NCBI GenBank assembly: GCA_964590075.1
Contig: CAZPXS010000001.1
Coordinates: 62,001 to 126,000 of the forward strand
Reading direction: 5' to 3'
DNA: 64,000 nucleotides
Source: JAGDVO01 sp964590075 [NCBI: uncultured Aquificales bacterium]
GTDB lineage: Bacteria > Thermosulfidibacterota > Thermosulfidibacteria > Thermosulfidibacterales
This document shows, one piece after another, positions 28,279 through 36,834 of this stretch; position 1 is the first letter of the stretch; each line of letters opens with the position of its first letter. Below the pieces are notes generated by a model, which saw only the letters and a list, made by a program, of their open reading frames with translations, had not been told where the DNA came from and did no database searches. The position numbers and the translations under genes were made by a program.

Positions 28279-28941
28279 ATGGGAAAAATTAAATATACCG
28301 CTATGTTACTAATTTTAATATACCTTACCGGATGCGGTCTATTCGGTAAAAGGGCTGGGCCAGAGTTTGGAGTCGGTTATGAGGAAAGGGGATTAGCCTC
28401 CTGGTACGGGATAGAGGAACATGGCAAGAAAACGGCGAGTGGAGAGACATTCAACATGTTTGATTATACGGCGGCCCATAGAAGTCTACCCTTTAACAGT
28501 CTGGTGGAGGTTACGAATCTAAAGAACGATAAAAAAGTTGTTGTTAGGATAAACGACAGGGGGCCTTTTGTATCGGGTAGGATAATAGATCTTTCGTACA
28601 TTTCAGCTAAAAAGATAGATATGCTACAGGATGGGGTTGTTCCGGTTAGGATCAGGTTAGTTGGCTTTGCTGAGGGTTTAAGAGGTTCGGTTGATTGGAG
28701 GCTTTACGGCTATTACCTACAGGTTGGGGCTTTTGTTGAGAAGGATAGGGCTTATAGGTTACTCGGGGTCTTGGCTGAGAGGGTTGGAGAAAAGGGGGAG
28801 GTCTGTGCGGTAAGTGTTGGTGATAAACTGTTTTACAGGGTTCTTTTGGGTCCCTTTAAGAAACGAGATGAGGTGGAAAATTTAGCAGTTAAAATAGAGA
28901 GGATAACAGGTGTAAAACCTATCATTAGAAATTACAGGTAG
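28279..28941 (+). CDS. rlpA: RlpA-like lipoprotein (septal ring lytic transglycosylase family)
   Basis: A 220-residue lipoprotein. The signal peptide from ATG 28279 ends in lipobox LTGC (C19). The double-psi beta-barrel domain holds [36 protein letters not shown] and RINDRGPF with the catalytic Asp. A C-terminal SPOR domain (about 145-220) would bind denuded peptidoglycan at the septum. No SD is seen; TAATAT (28266-28271) lies 7 nt before the ATG. An upstream ATG at 28255 would spoil the signal peptide. Confidence 0.9.
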   Translation: MGKIKYTAMLLILIYLTGCGLFGKRAGPEFGVGYEERGLASWYGIEEHGKKTASGETFNMFDYTAAHRSLPFNSLVEVTNLKNDKKVVVRINDRGPFVSGRIIDLSYISAKKIDMLQDGVVPVRIRLVGFAEGLRGSVDWRLYGYYLQVGAFVEKDRAYRLLGVLAERVGEKGEVCAVSVGDKLFYRVLLGPFKKRDEVENLAVKIERITGVKPIIRNYR

Positions 28942-28943
28942 AC

Positions 28944-31900
28944 TTAGATTTTTTCTAAAAGGGAGTGGTATTCCTGTATGGTCATTACGATAAAGGGTTT
29001 TTTGGTTAGGCTTTTTATCGCTTCTACCATAGCTCTTGCGCCTTCTATGGTTGTTGAGTAGGGTATCTTGTAGTTTATTGCTCCTCTTCTTATGTATAGT
29101 GAATCCTTTTGGGACTTCTTATCTGCAACGGTATTTATTATGTAACAGATCTCACCGTTTTTTATGAGATCGAGTACGTTTGGTCTACCTTCGTGAAGTT
29201 TGTTGATAGTACCAACTTTTATTCCTCTTTCCTGTAGGAATTTGGCCGTTCCTCTTGTTGCTACAATTTCAAAACCGAGCTCAATCAGATTCTTCGCTAT
29301 ATCCACTATCAGGGGCTTATCCTTATCCTTTACACTTATAAAGACCTTACCCTCCTCCCTTTTGGGGATTTTGCCCATGGCGGCTATTTGGGCCTTCCCA
29401 TAGGCGTGGGCAAAGTCGAGGTCTATACCCATAACTTCTCCGGTAGATTTCATCTCCGGTCCAAGTATAACATCAACCTCCGGGAATTTGTCGAAGGGGA
29501 AGACAACCTCCTTTACCGCTGTATAGGGTGGTGTTGGTCCCTTGAAGAACTTGAGTTCTTCCAAGGTATATCCAACCATTATCTTTGAGGCAAGTAGAGC
29601 TAAGGGTTTCCCTATGGTTTTACTTACAAAGGGGATTGTTCTTGAGGCTCTTGGATTTACCTCAAGAACGTATATTTCACCATTTTTCACAGCATACTGT
29701 ACATTCATAAGTCCTATAACTTCGAGTTCCTTTGCTATCTTTATGGTTATTTCTTTAACTTTCTCGACTATGTCATTACTTAGGGAATAGGGTGGTAGAG
29801 AACAGGCTGAATCACCGGAATGGATACCAGCTTCCTCTATATGTTGCATTATACCGGCAACAACTACGCTTTTACCATCCGATATGGCATCAACATCTAT
29901 CTCAATTGCATCCTCCAAAAATCTATCTATCAGTACCGGCTTATCTTCACTTGCATTAACGGCCTCCTTGATGTATCTCTCAAGACCGCTTCTATCGTAT
30001 ACGATCTCCATGGCTCTTCCACCGAGAACATAGGAGGGCCTAACGAGTATTGGATAGCCTATCTCCTCAGCCACTTTTATAGCTTCCTCCAGGGATCTTG
30101 CGGTTCCACTTGGAGGTTGTTTAAGCTCGAGTTTGTCAACAAGCTCCTTAAACTTTTCTCTATCTTCCGCTCTATCTATGGCTTCGGCTTTTGTACCCAG
30201 TATTCTTACACCGGCTTCCTCAAGGGCTTTGGCTAGTTTGAGTGGAGTTTGCCCTCCGAACTGTAACACCACACCTATAGGTTTTTCCCTCTCTATTATG
30301 TGTAAAACATCTTCCAGAGTTAAAGGCTCAAAGTAGAGTCTATCCGCGGTGTCATAATCGGTACTTACAGTTTCGGGGTTACAGTTTACCATTATAGTTT
30401 CGTAACCTACCTCTTTTAAGCCGAACACCGAGTGAACACAACAGTAGTCAAATTCTATCCCCTGACCGATCCTGTTTGGACCACTGCCCAGTATTATTAC
30501 CTTTTCTCTCTTTGAACTTGCCTCTGCGTCCTCATCTACCATGTAGGTTACGGATCCATCCTCTGTGATCTTACCGTAGGGTTTTTCGTAGGTTGAGTAA
30601 AGATAGGGTGTGTAGGCTTTAAACTCGCCGGCACAGGTATCGACTATCTTATAGGTCGGTTTTATATTCCAATCGTATCTGAGTCTTCTTATCTCTCCTT
30701 CACTTTTACCTGTTAGCTGGGCTAACCTTCTATCGGATATGCCGTTCTGTTTTGCCTCAAACAGTAGATCTCTGGTAAGAGGTTCCCTCTTGATTCTCTC
30801 CTCTACCTCTATGATCTCAGCTATATTTTTCAGGAACCATCTATCTATCTTGGAAAGTTCGTATATCTCATCTATCGAATATCCCCTTCTTATAGCCTCT
30901 CCTATATACCATAGTCTCTTTGAGTTTGGATTCCTAAGATTCCACTTTATCTCTTCGTCACTCGCCTCTGGGATTTCCTCGAAACCGTAGGAACCTATCT
31001 CCAAGGATCTTATGGCTTTTCCTAATGCTTCCTTAAAGGTTCTTCCTATCGCCATTACCTCCCCAACGGATTTCATCTGGGTTGTAAGTATTGGATTTGC
31101 CTCGGGGAATTTTTCGAAGGTGAACCTCGGTATCTTAACAACCACATAGTCCAGTACTGGTTCAAAACTAGCAGGTGTATATCTTGTTATATCGTTTGGT
31201 ATCTCATCCAGGGTATAACCAACCGCGAGTTTTGCTGCTATCTTGGCTATGGGGAAACCCGTTGCCTTTGATGCTAATGCTGAGCTTCTCGAGACTCTGG
31301 GGTTCATCTCTATTATTACCATTCTACCGTTTTCCGGATTTACCGCAAACTGTATGTTACTACCACCGGTATCAACACCTATTTCTCTGATCGCCGAGAT
31401 AGCATAATCCCTCATTCTCTGGTACTCTAGATCCGTAAGGGTTTGGGCTGGTGCAACGGTTATAGAATCTCCCGTGTGAACTCCCATAGGATCAAAGTTC
31501 TCTATCGAACAGATTATAACCACGTTGTCGTTTCTATCTCTCATGACTTCGAGCTCGTATTCCTTCCAGCCAAGAAGGCTCTCCTCTATGAGAACCTCAC
31601 TTATCGGACTTAACTTTAGCCCTCTCTCTAATAACTCTTTAAACTCCTCTATATTGTAGGCTACACCTCCTCCTGTTCCACCGAGCGTAAAGGCTGGCCT
31701 AAGTATAGCTGGAAATCCTACGTACTTTATAGCTTCCAAGCCCTCTTCCATTGAATGGACCGTTCTTGATCTTGGGACATCAAGCCCTATCTTTATCATA
31801 GCCTGTTTAAATAGTTCTCTGTCTTCGGCTTTCTTGATTGCCTCAATATTAGCTCCTATGACTTCAACCGAGTATTTATCGAGTATCCCCTCTTCGTGTA

Positions 31901-32204
31901 GCATAACGGTCAGGTTAAGTGCCGTCTGACCGCCCAGGGTTGGTAGTAGTGCATCCGGTCTTTCCCTCTCTATTATCTTTGCCAGACTCTCAACGGTAAG
32001 TGGTTCTATGTAGGTTCTATCCGCCATCATCGGGTCGGTCATTATCGTCGCAGGGTTGGAGTTGACAAGAATTATCTCGTATCCTTCCTGTCTCAGGGCT
32101 TTACAGGCCTGAGTACCTGAGTAGTCAAACTCACAGGCCTGGCCGATTATTATCGGGCCCGATCCTATTATAAGAATTTTTCTTATATCAGTCCTTTTTG
32201 GCAT
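28944..32204 (-). CDS. carB: carbamoyl-phosphate synthase, large subunit
   Basis: A 1086-residue enzyme making carbamoyl phosphate for arginine and pyrimidine synthesis. Two homologous ATP-grasp halves are visible, each starting with GSGP(I/N)xIGQ, with [13 protein letters not shown] in the first and [12 protein letters not shown] in the second. The last ~130 residues form the methylglyoxal-synthase-like regulatory domain. It overlaps carA by 22 nt. It ends 2 nt from the convergent rlpA without a visible terminator. Confidence 0.97.
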   Translation of the reverse strand: MPKRTDIRKILIIGSGPIIIGQACEFDYSGTQACKALRQEGYEIILVNSNPATIMTDPMMADRTYIEPLTVESLAKIIERERPDALLPTLGGQTALNLTVMLHEEGILDKYSVEVIGANIEAIKKAEDRELFKQAMIKIGLDVPRSRTVHSMEEGLEAIKYVGFPAILRPAFTLGGTGGGVAYNIEEFKELLERGLKLSPISEVLIEESLLGWKEYELEVMRDRNDNVVIICSIENFDPMGVHTGDSITVAPAQTLTDLEYQRMRDYAISAIREIGVDTGGSNIQFAVNPENGRMVIIEMNPRVSRSSALASKATGFPIAKIAAKLAVGYTLDEIPNDITRYTPASFEPVLDYVVVKIPRFTFEKFPEANPILTTQMKSVGEVMAIGRTFKEALGKAIRSLEIGSYGFEEIPEASDEEIKWNLRNPNSKRLWYIGEAIRRGYSIDEIYELSKIDRWFLKNIAEIIEVEERIKREPLTRDLLFEAKQNGISDRRLAQLTGKSEGEIRRLRYDWNIKPTYKIVDTCAGEFKAYTPYLYSTYEKPYGKITEDGSVTYMVDEDAEASSKREKVIILGSGPNRIGQGIEFDYCCVHSVFGLKEVGYETIMVNCNPETVSTDYDTADRLYFEPLTLEDVLHIIEREKPIGVVLQFGGQTPLKLAKALEEAGVRILGTKAEAIDRAEDREKFKELVDKLELKQPPSGTARSLEEAIKVAEEIGYPILVRPSYVLGGRAMEIVYDRSGLERYIKEAVNASEDKPVLIDRFLEDAIEIDVDAISDGKSVVVAGIMQHIEEAGIHSGDSACSLPPYSLSNDIVEKVKEITIKIAKELEVIGLMNVQYAVKNGEIYVLEVNPRASRTIPFVSKTIGKPLALLASKIMVGYTLEELKFFKGPTPPYTAVKEVVFPFDKFPEVDVILGPEMKSTGEVMGIDLDFAHAYGKAQIAAMGKIPKREEGKVFISVKDKDKPLIVDIAKNLIELGFEIVATRGTAKFLQERGIKVGTINKLHEGRPNVLDLIKNGEICYIINTVADKKSQKDSLYIRRGAINYKIPYSTTIEGARAMVEAIKSLTKKPFIVMTIQEYHSLLEKI

Positions 32205-33271
32205 ATTTCATAGAACCTCTCGAAGATATAAAGTGCATCGTTTGGTCCAGGTCCAGCCTCAGGATGGAACTGGACGGAAAATATGGGGATAGACTTATGT
32301 TTCATTCCCTCCTCTGTTTTGTCGTATAGGTTAAGATGGGTAAGTTCCAGAACATCCTTTAGTTTATCTATCCTTACGCAATAGTTGTGGTTTTGGCTGG
32401 TTATGCTTATCCTGCCTGTCTTTAGATCCTTAACTGGATGGTTGCCTCCGTGGTGTCCGAACTTCAGCTTATATATCTCTGCACCCAGGGTTCTACCTAT
32501 TATCTGATGTCCGAGACATATCCCAAATACCGGTACCTTTCCTATTAGTTTGGAAGTATTTTCTACCGCGTAATCGAGGATCCTTGGATCTCCTGGTCCG
32601 TTACTTAGAAATACACATGCGGGATTCATCTCTAAAACTTTTTCCGCTGGGTAGGTTGCAGGTAGCCTTATAACGGAGAACCCTACACGTACCAGATTAT
32701 CGAGTATGCTCTTTTTAACGCCGAAATCGTACAGGGCGCATAGGGGCCTACCATCCTCGTGGTAGTAGACTATGGGCTCTCTGACCGTAACTTTACTTAC
32801 AAGATCGATTTCCGATATATCCGGATGCTCCTTCAACTTCTTCATGAGCCTCTTTAGATCGAAATCCACAGTGGATATTATTCCCATCTGGGCTCCATAG
32901 TCTCTTATATGCTTGGTTAGAGCTCTAGTATCAATTCCGGTGATCGCTACTATTTTATTTTCCTTTAAATAGTCACCCAGACTTTTTTCCGATCGCCAGT
33001 TGCTCGGGTAGTCCTGATAGTTTCTTACAACGAAACCCTCTACCTGTGGTTTTTCGGATTCTACATCTTCACTATTCACACCGTAGTTACCGATTTCTGT
33101 ATAGGTCATAACAACGATCTGACCTTTGTACGACGGGTCGGTTAGGATTTCTTGATAACCTGTGTGTGAAGTGTTGAAAACAACTTCTCCAATAGCTTCC
33201 CCTTCCGCACCGAAGGAGAAACCTTCAAAAAACGTACCATCCCTTAGTAGAAGTACAGCTCTCTTTCGCAT
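32183..33271 (-). CDS. carA: carbamoyl-phosphate synthase, small subunit
   Basis: A 362-residue glutamine amidotransferase subunit. The N-terminal CarA domain has [17 protein letters not shown]. The class I GATase triad is seen in [11 protein letters not shown] (nucleophile Cys) and [11 protein letters not shown] (His/Glu). The ATG at 33271 has no SD. A TTGATT-17-TATACT promoter ends 11 nt before it, so the leader would be only about 4-5 nt. Confidence 0.96.
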   Translation of the reverse strand: MRKRAVLLLRDGTFFEGFSFGAEGEAIGEVVFNTSHTGYQEILTDPSYKGQIVVMTYTEIGNYGVNSEDVESEKPQVEGFVVRNYQDYPSNWRSEKSLGDYLKENKIVAITGIDTRALTKHIRDYGAQMGIISTVDFDLKRLMKKLKEHPDISEIDLVSKVTVREPIVYYHEDGRPLCALYDFGVKKSILDNLVRVGFSVIRLPATYPAEKVLEMNPACVFLSNGPGDPRILDYAVENTSKLIGKVPVFGICLGHQIIGRTLGAEIYKLKFGHHGGNHPVKDLKTGRISITSQNHNYCVRIDKLKDVLELTHLNLYDKTEEGMKHKSIPIFSVQFHPEAGPGPNDALYIFERFYEICQKGLI

Positions 33272-33282
33272 ACTGGGATCGA

Positions 33283-33311
33283 AGTATACCAGTATCGAGC
33301 GTTATAATCAA
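33283..33311 (-). promoter_or_regulatory. carAB promoter
   Basis: Minus strand TTGATT (33311-33306), 17-nt spacer, TATACT (33288-33283). The predicted start site is near 33276, 4-5 nt before the carA ATG. Confidence 0.65.
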
Positions 33312-33331
33312 TAGCTTAGCCTGTTTATTTA

Positions 33332-33907
33332 CTAGTAGCATTTTTGCAAAAGAATGGTTGTGTATTCTTCTAAGTATAGGTTTTTTATCATGTTATAACC
33401 GAGTTTTTTAAAGGAGTAGATTATCTCGAAATTATCCTCATAACTTACTCCGGAGAGAAGAACTAAGCCCTTTTCTTTTAATCTCTTATCTATATGACCT
33501 ACTATTCTTTTAATAACGTCGCCGTATATATTTGCAAGAATAACATCAAAGGGACCATCGTCCTCAAGTAATTCTATGGGGTATGGGTATAATTTAAACC
33601 TATCCTCAACGTTGTTAAGCTTAATGTTTATGCTTGTAGTTTCGATAGCTTCTTTAGCTATATCGAGCGCCACTACTTTCCTTGCACCGAGAAGTGCCGC
33701 TACTATTCCAAGTATCCCTGTTCCGCATCCGATGTCGAGTACTGTTTTATCTTTGAAGTCGATGTCACACATCACTTCAAGGCAGGATCTTGTGGTTTCG
33801 TGTTCACCGGATCCAAAGGCTCCTCTTTTTATTCTAACCCTGATCGATCCTTCATTAGATTCTTCCTCTGGCAGTAACACTATGATTTTATCTTTTATGT
33901 TGATCAT
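33332..33907 (-). CDS. PrmA-like methyltransferase, short form
   Basis: A 191-residue SAM-dependent methyltransferase. GSGEHETTRSCLEVM matches the substrate-side motif of ribosomal protein L11 methyltransferase, and VLDIGCGTGILGI plus VILANIYGDVI are the SAM and catalytic-region motifs. Classical PrmA is about 290 residues; here the N-terminal L11-recognition domain is mostly missing. Substrate is therefore uncertain. Its ATG overlaps the stop of the Crp/Fnr gene by 4 nt. Confidence 0.8.
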   Translation of the reverse strand: MINIKDKIIVLLPEEESNEGSIRVRIKRGAFGSGEHETTRSCLEVMCDIDFKDKTVLDIGCGTGILGIVAALLGARKVVALDIAKEAIETTSINIKLNNVEDRFKLYPYPIELLEDDGPFDVILANIYGDVIKRIVGHIDKRLKEKGLVLLSGVSYEDNFEIIYSFKKLGYNMIKNLYLEEYTTILLQKCY

Positions 33908-34584
33908 AGTTCTATTTCGCTTTTAACTTTTTCTAAATTTAATTTTAGTTTTCTATTTCCGATGGATTTTAGAACTATATTTTCATTTTTTAGGTTTTTC
34001 AGTACTCTTGAGAAAGTTTCTGGTGTGATGCCAAGTAACAGAGAAATATGACTCTTGTTTATAGGTAGCACTATTTCGTCTTTTTTCCCATTATTTGTTA
34101 ACTCCCATAAAAAACATAATACTCTTTTTCTCGCATCCCTCATTCTTATGTTTTCAATTAGTGACACAAGGTTTTTTAGTCTGATTGTACATATACCTAT
34201 GATGCTTAATGCAAGGGAAGGATCTTCCTTTATAAGGTTAAGTAGATCCTTCCTATTTATAACCCCTAATTTAGCGTTGGTTAGTGCTTCTGCCCAGGCT
34301 GGGTATACTTGGTTTTGTGCGAGAGCGATTTCAGCGAACATCTCACCTTCGCCAAAGATATGTATTATATGTTCCTTCCCGTCCTCAGAAATCTTAAAGA
34401 TCTTTACTATCCCTTCGAAAACTATAAATACGCTATCTGCCGGATCTTTTTCTCTAAAGATAATCTCTCTCTTCCTATACTCCTTTACTTTTGTAATTTT
34501 AGAAAGTGAATGGATGTATTCGTCACTCAGAGAATTAAAGAATACGCATTTTTTCAAACCAGCTATTATATCCTGCTGCGCCAT
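33904..34584 (-). CDS. Crp/Fnr family transcription regulator
   Basis: A 226-residue regulator with an N-terminal cyclic-nucleotide-type sensor barrel (about 10-125), a dimer helix, and a C-terminal winged helix. The recognition helix reads GITPETFSRVL, with the E-x-x-S-R pattern that in FNR reads TTGAT half-sites. The N-terminal cysteine cluster of FNR is absent, so it is more like the DNR/HcpR-type NO or nitrite sensors. The matching boxes lie upstream of nrfH and hcp. The start is ATG 34584; an in-frame TTG at 34620 is the promoter -35 box. No SD: the mRNA is probably leaderless. Confidence 0.9.
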   Translation of the reverse strand: MAQQDIIAGLKKCVFFNSLSDEYIHSLSKITKVKEYRKREIIFREKDPADSVFIVFEGIVKIFKISEDGKEHIIHIFGEGEMFAEIALAQNQVYPAWAEALTNAKLGVINRKDLLNLIKEDPSLALSIIGICTIRLKNLVSLIENIRMRDARKRVLCFLWELTNNGKKDEIVLPINKSHISLLLGITPETFSRVLKNLKNENIVLKSIGNRKLKLNLEKVKSEIEL

Positions 34585-34590
34585 ATTTAA

Positions 34591-34620
34591 ATTATAGTCT
34601 ATTATTCCTTTGTTAGTCAA
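34591..34620 (-). promoter_or_regulatory. promoter of the Crp/Fnr gene, leaderless arrangement
   Basis: Minus strand TTGACT (34620-34615), 18-nt spacer, perfect TATAAT (34596-34591), then TTAAAT and the ATG. Transcription would begin at or next to the start codon. Confidence 0.7.
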
Positions 34621-34654
34621 CTTTGGTAAAGTGATATATTGAAAGAATTAATTG

Positions 34655-34689
34655 AAAAAAAAGGAGGGGTAAGGCTACCCCTCCTTTTT
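34655..34689 (-). terminator. intrinsic terminator after nrfA
   Basis: A 14-bp stem (34658-34671 with 34676-34689) and 4-nt loop, with A/T runs on both sides. On the minus strand it is followed by a run of U. It separates nrfHA from the Crp/Fnr gene. Confidence 0.85.
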
Positions 34690-34712
34690 ATAGGTTTTTG
34701 GGAGGAGGGTGT

Positions 34713-36182
34713 TTAGAATCCCTTCCCCAGTATATCGAGGGTTCCAAAGGGATCCTTAATTTCCTGTTCAGGTTTAAAGTTAAGTTTCTTTTCTCCTCTG
34801 TTGTTTAAGTATTTTGCAAGTTCTAAGTCGATGTTTACAGGAACGTCAACTTGAGCCTTATTCAAAGCTTCTCTAAGCACTATCTCAGCTTTCTTTGCAT
34901 AGCTCATGGAGTCACCGAGAATCCTCATAGCTTCTGTTGGGTTATGGAATCCTATAGAGTTTTCGGCTCCTATGAATACAACCCTGTAGAAAGCTTCCTC
35001 ATAAAGATCCTTAGCTTCGTTGTAGAGTTTTTCATCTATATTCTTGCCATTTTCCTTGGCTTTGTTGGCTATCTCGAAGAGTTTAGCCACCCTTGCGGTC
35101 ATGTAACCAGCTCTGAGTAGCAAGGTCATAGTTCTATCCTGGATATCAAATACCAGTTTTCTCAATTCCTCTGGATCCTGAGCATGACATTGTCTACAGG
35201 CCTTTAGATCGTTTTTGAGTGGACTCATTATATTGTGGTCACTAACTTTATGAGCGCCTACCCTTGTATAGGGCATATGACAATCCGCGCAAGCAACTCC
35301 TGCTCTCCAGTGGGGGCTACTCTTGTGAGCGTATAGCTCAAACTCTGGGTGTCTTATATAGGCGAGCTTGAATCCTGTTACTTCCTGTTTCCATTCTCTG
35401 TAGGATGGGTCGCTCTTAAGTACTTTAATAATATTCTCGATGGTTATTTCTCCGAGTTTACTACCCTGCCATGGGAAGAATAGTCCCACAGATTTCATAT
35501 CCTTATCTTTGGGAACCACATAGGTTACGTGACACTGAGCACAAACAAGGCTTCTCATCAGCTGATGATTTGTTTCCTTTACCCCTATTGCTTCAAGTGC
35601 CTTACCTAACGTGAAACCTCTTGAGATTCTGAGGCTCATATCTTTGGGATCATGACAATCTATACAAGCTCCCCCCAGTTCTCTATGTTTTTCTGGTATT
35701 TTTGCCCATACCTCTTTATAGGGTAGCATGTAGTAATCTTTGCCCATACTCTTTTCCAGATAAGGTGCATACGGACTTTTGCAGCTTAAACATACTCCAC
35801 CTGCCTTTAGCCTTGATGGGTCAATTTCGAGCTGATCCTTAACCATCCAGTAGTGACCTCTTGGTTCGTTATACTCGATACCGAATCCCCACCCCTTGTA
35901 TAAAAGAGCCATAAATGGGTACTCGGAGAGCTTGTCGTATATCTTTCCTCCGTCAAAGCCTCTCTTATACTTACTCTTTCCCTCTGGTCTTGGTTCCTTA
36001 GTCTTTAGCCAGAGTTCATACTCAACGGGATAGTTTTTGCCCCAAACCTCAGGATCGATCTCATTTTCCGCAATTGGTACTCTCTTTACTTCCTGGGGCT
36101 TTTCCGGCTTACACCCGATAGACAAGATTATTAGAAGAACCGTAGATACTGCGAAGATCGAAAAAAATACTCTCCTTAACAT
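34713..36182 (-). CDS. nrfA: cytochrome c nitrite reductase, catalytic subunit
   Basis: A 489-residue pentahaem enzyme reducing nitrite to ammonium, and also NO and hydroxylamine, in the periplasm. The active-site haem motif is CLSCK (lysine ligand). Four further motifs are CIDCH, CAQCH, CADCH and CRQCH. The N-terminus has a hydrophobic segment ending LSIGC, a lipobox, so the enzyme is probably a lipoprotein. nrfH lies upstream in the same operon. The promoter carries an FNR-type box. Confidence 0.96.
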   Translation of the reverse strand: MLRRVFFSIFAVSTVLLIILSIGCKPEKPQEVKRVPIAENEIDPEVWGKNYPVEYELWLKTKEPRPEGKSKYKRGFDGGKIYDKLSEYPFMALLYKGWGFGIEYNEPRGHYWMVKDQLEIDPSRLKAGGVCLSCKSPYAPYLEKSMGKDYYMLPYKEVWAKIPEKHRELGGACIDCHDPKDMSLRISRGFTLGKALEAIGVKETNHQLMRSLVCAQCHVTYVVPKDKDMKSVGLFFPWQGSKLGEITIENIIKVLKSDPSYREWKQEVTGFKLAYIRHPEFELYAHKSSPHWRAGVACADCHMPYTRVGAHKVSDHNIMSPLKNDLKACRQCHAQDPEELRKLVFDIQDRTMTLLLRAGYMTARVAKLFEIANKAKENGKNIDEKLYNEAKDLYEEAFYRVVFIGAENSIGFHNPTEAMRILGDSMSYAKKAEIVLREALNKAQVDVPVNIDLELAKYLNNRGEKKLNFKPEQEIKDPFGTLDILGKGF

Positions 36183-36193
36183 ACCAGCACCTC

Positions 36194-36637
36194 CTATCTA
36201 TTTTGGTTTAATATGATGCCATTTGTTCTATGGGCTATGGTTCTATGGCAGTCCCAGCAATGCCATGACTTATCTTTTCCAACGTGACTTACAAGTTCAC
36301 CGTGACAGTTTCTACAGTTACTCTCTATTACTTCCTTGGTACTTTCAGAGGCTCTGATATCCTCAGGGACATGGCCTGAGTAGAAGGAAACTACATCTTT
36401 TATACCGCTATGGGTCTTAAAGTACAGATAGTATGCCTTGTTGTCGTGGGGAAGATGGCATTGAACACATTCGACATTTGCATGTACGGCTCCCCTTTTA
36501 AGCTCAAAGTACTCCTTTTCCATTACATGACACTTGATACAGAAACTCGTTTTACTTGTGGCACTCATGATCTTTGGTGTTGTAATGGCGATAATGATCA
36601 CAACAACCACTAGACCTAATATTAGCTTTTTATTCAT
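36194..36637 (-). CDS. nrfH: cytochrome c nitrite reductase, quinol-oxidising subunit
   Basis: A 147-residue NapC/NirT-family tetrahaem cytochrome that takes electrons from menaquinol and passes them to NrfA. A single N-terminal membrane helix (about 5-22) is followed by CIKCH, CVQCH, CRNCH and CWDCH. SD GAGGAGGGGG. First gene of nrfHA. Fits menaquinone made by the futalosine genes in this window. Confidence 0.95.
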   Translation of the reverse strand: MNKKLILGLVVVVIIIAITTPKIMSATSKTSFCIKCHVMEKEYFELKRGAVHANVECVQCHLPHDNKAYYLYFKTHSGIKDVVSFYSGHVPEDIRASESTKEVIESNCRNCHGELVSHVGKDKSWHCWDCHRTIAHRTNGIILNQNR

Positions 36638-36672
36638 AACACCCCCTCCTCAGTTATACATTAGTTATTTCA

Positions 36673-36714
36673 GTTATATGACTCTTCGGCTATTTTTTCT
36701 TTGATCTACGTCAA
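36673..36714 (-). promoter_or_regulatory. FNR-type box and -10 element for nrfHA
   Basis: TTGATCTACGTCAA at 36701-36714 matches TTGAT-N4-ATCAA with one mismatch. On the minus strand TATAAC (36678-36673) would set a start near 36666, placing the box centre (36707.5) at about -41.5, the class II activator position. Confidence 0.65.
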
Positions 36715-36754
36715 GAAGAAACAAAATTTATGAAGATCGACTAGAAAGATAAAT

Positions 36755-36796
36755 TTGATGTAAATCAATGATTTATTGCATTTTGTGCTTTAGATT
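36755..36796 (+). promoter_or_regulatory. perfect FNR-type box and -10 element for hcp
   Basis: TTGATGTAAATCAA at 36755-36768 is a perfect TTGAT-N4-ATCAA palindrome. TAGATT (36791-36796) as -10 would give a start near 36803, with the box centre at about -41.5. No good -35 is present, as expected for an activator-dependent promoter. Confidence 0.7.
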
Positions 36797-36834
36797 ATAA
36801 ATTTAGATTATAAAATAAAAGATGGAGGTGTGAA

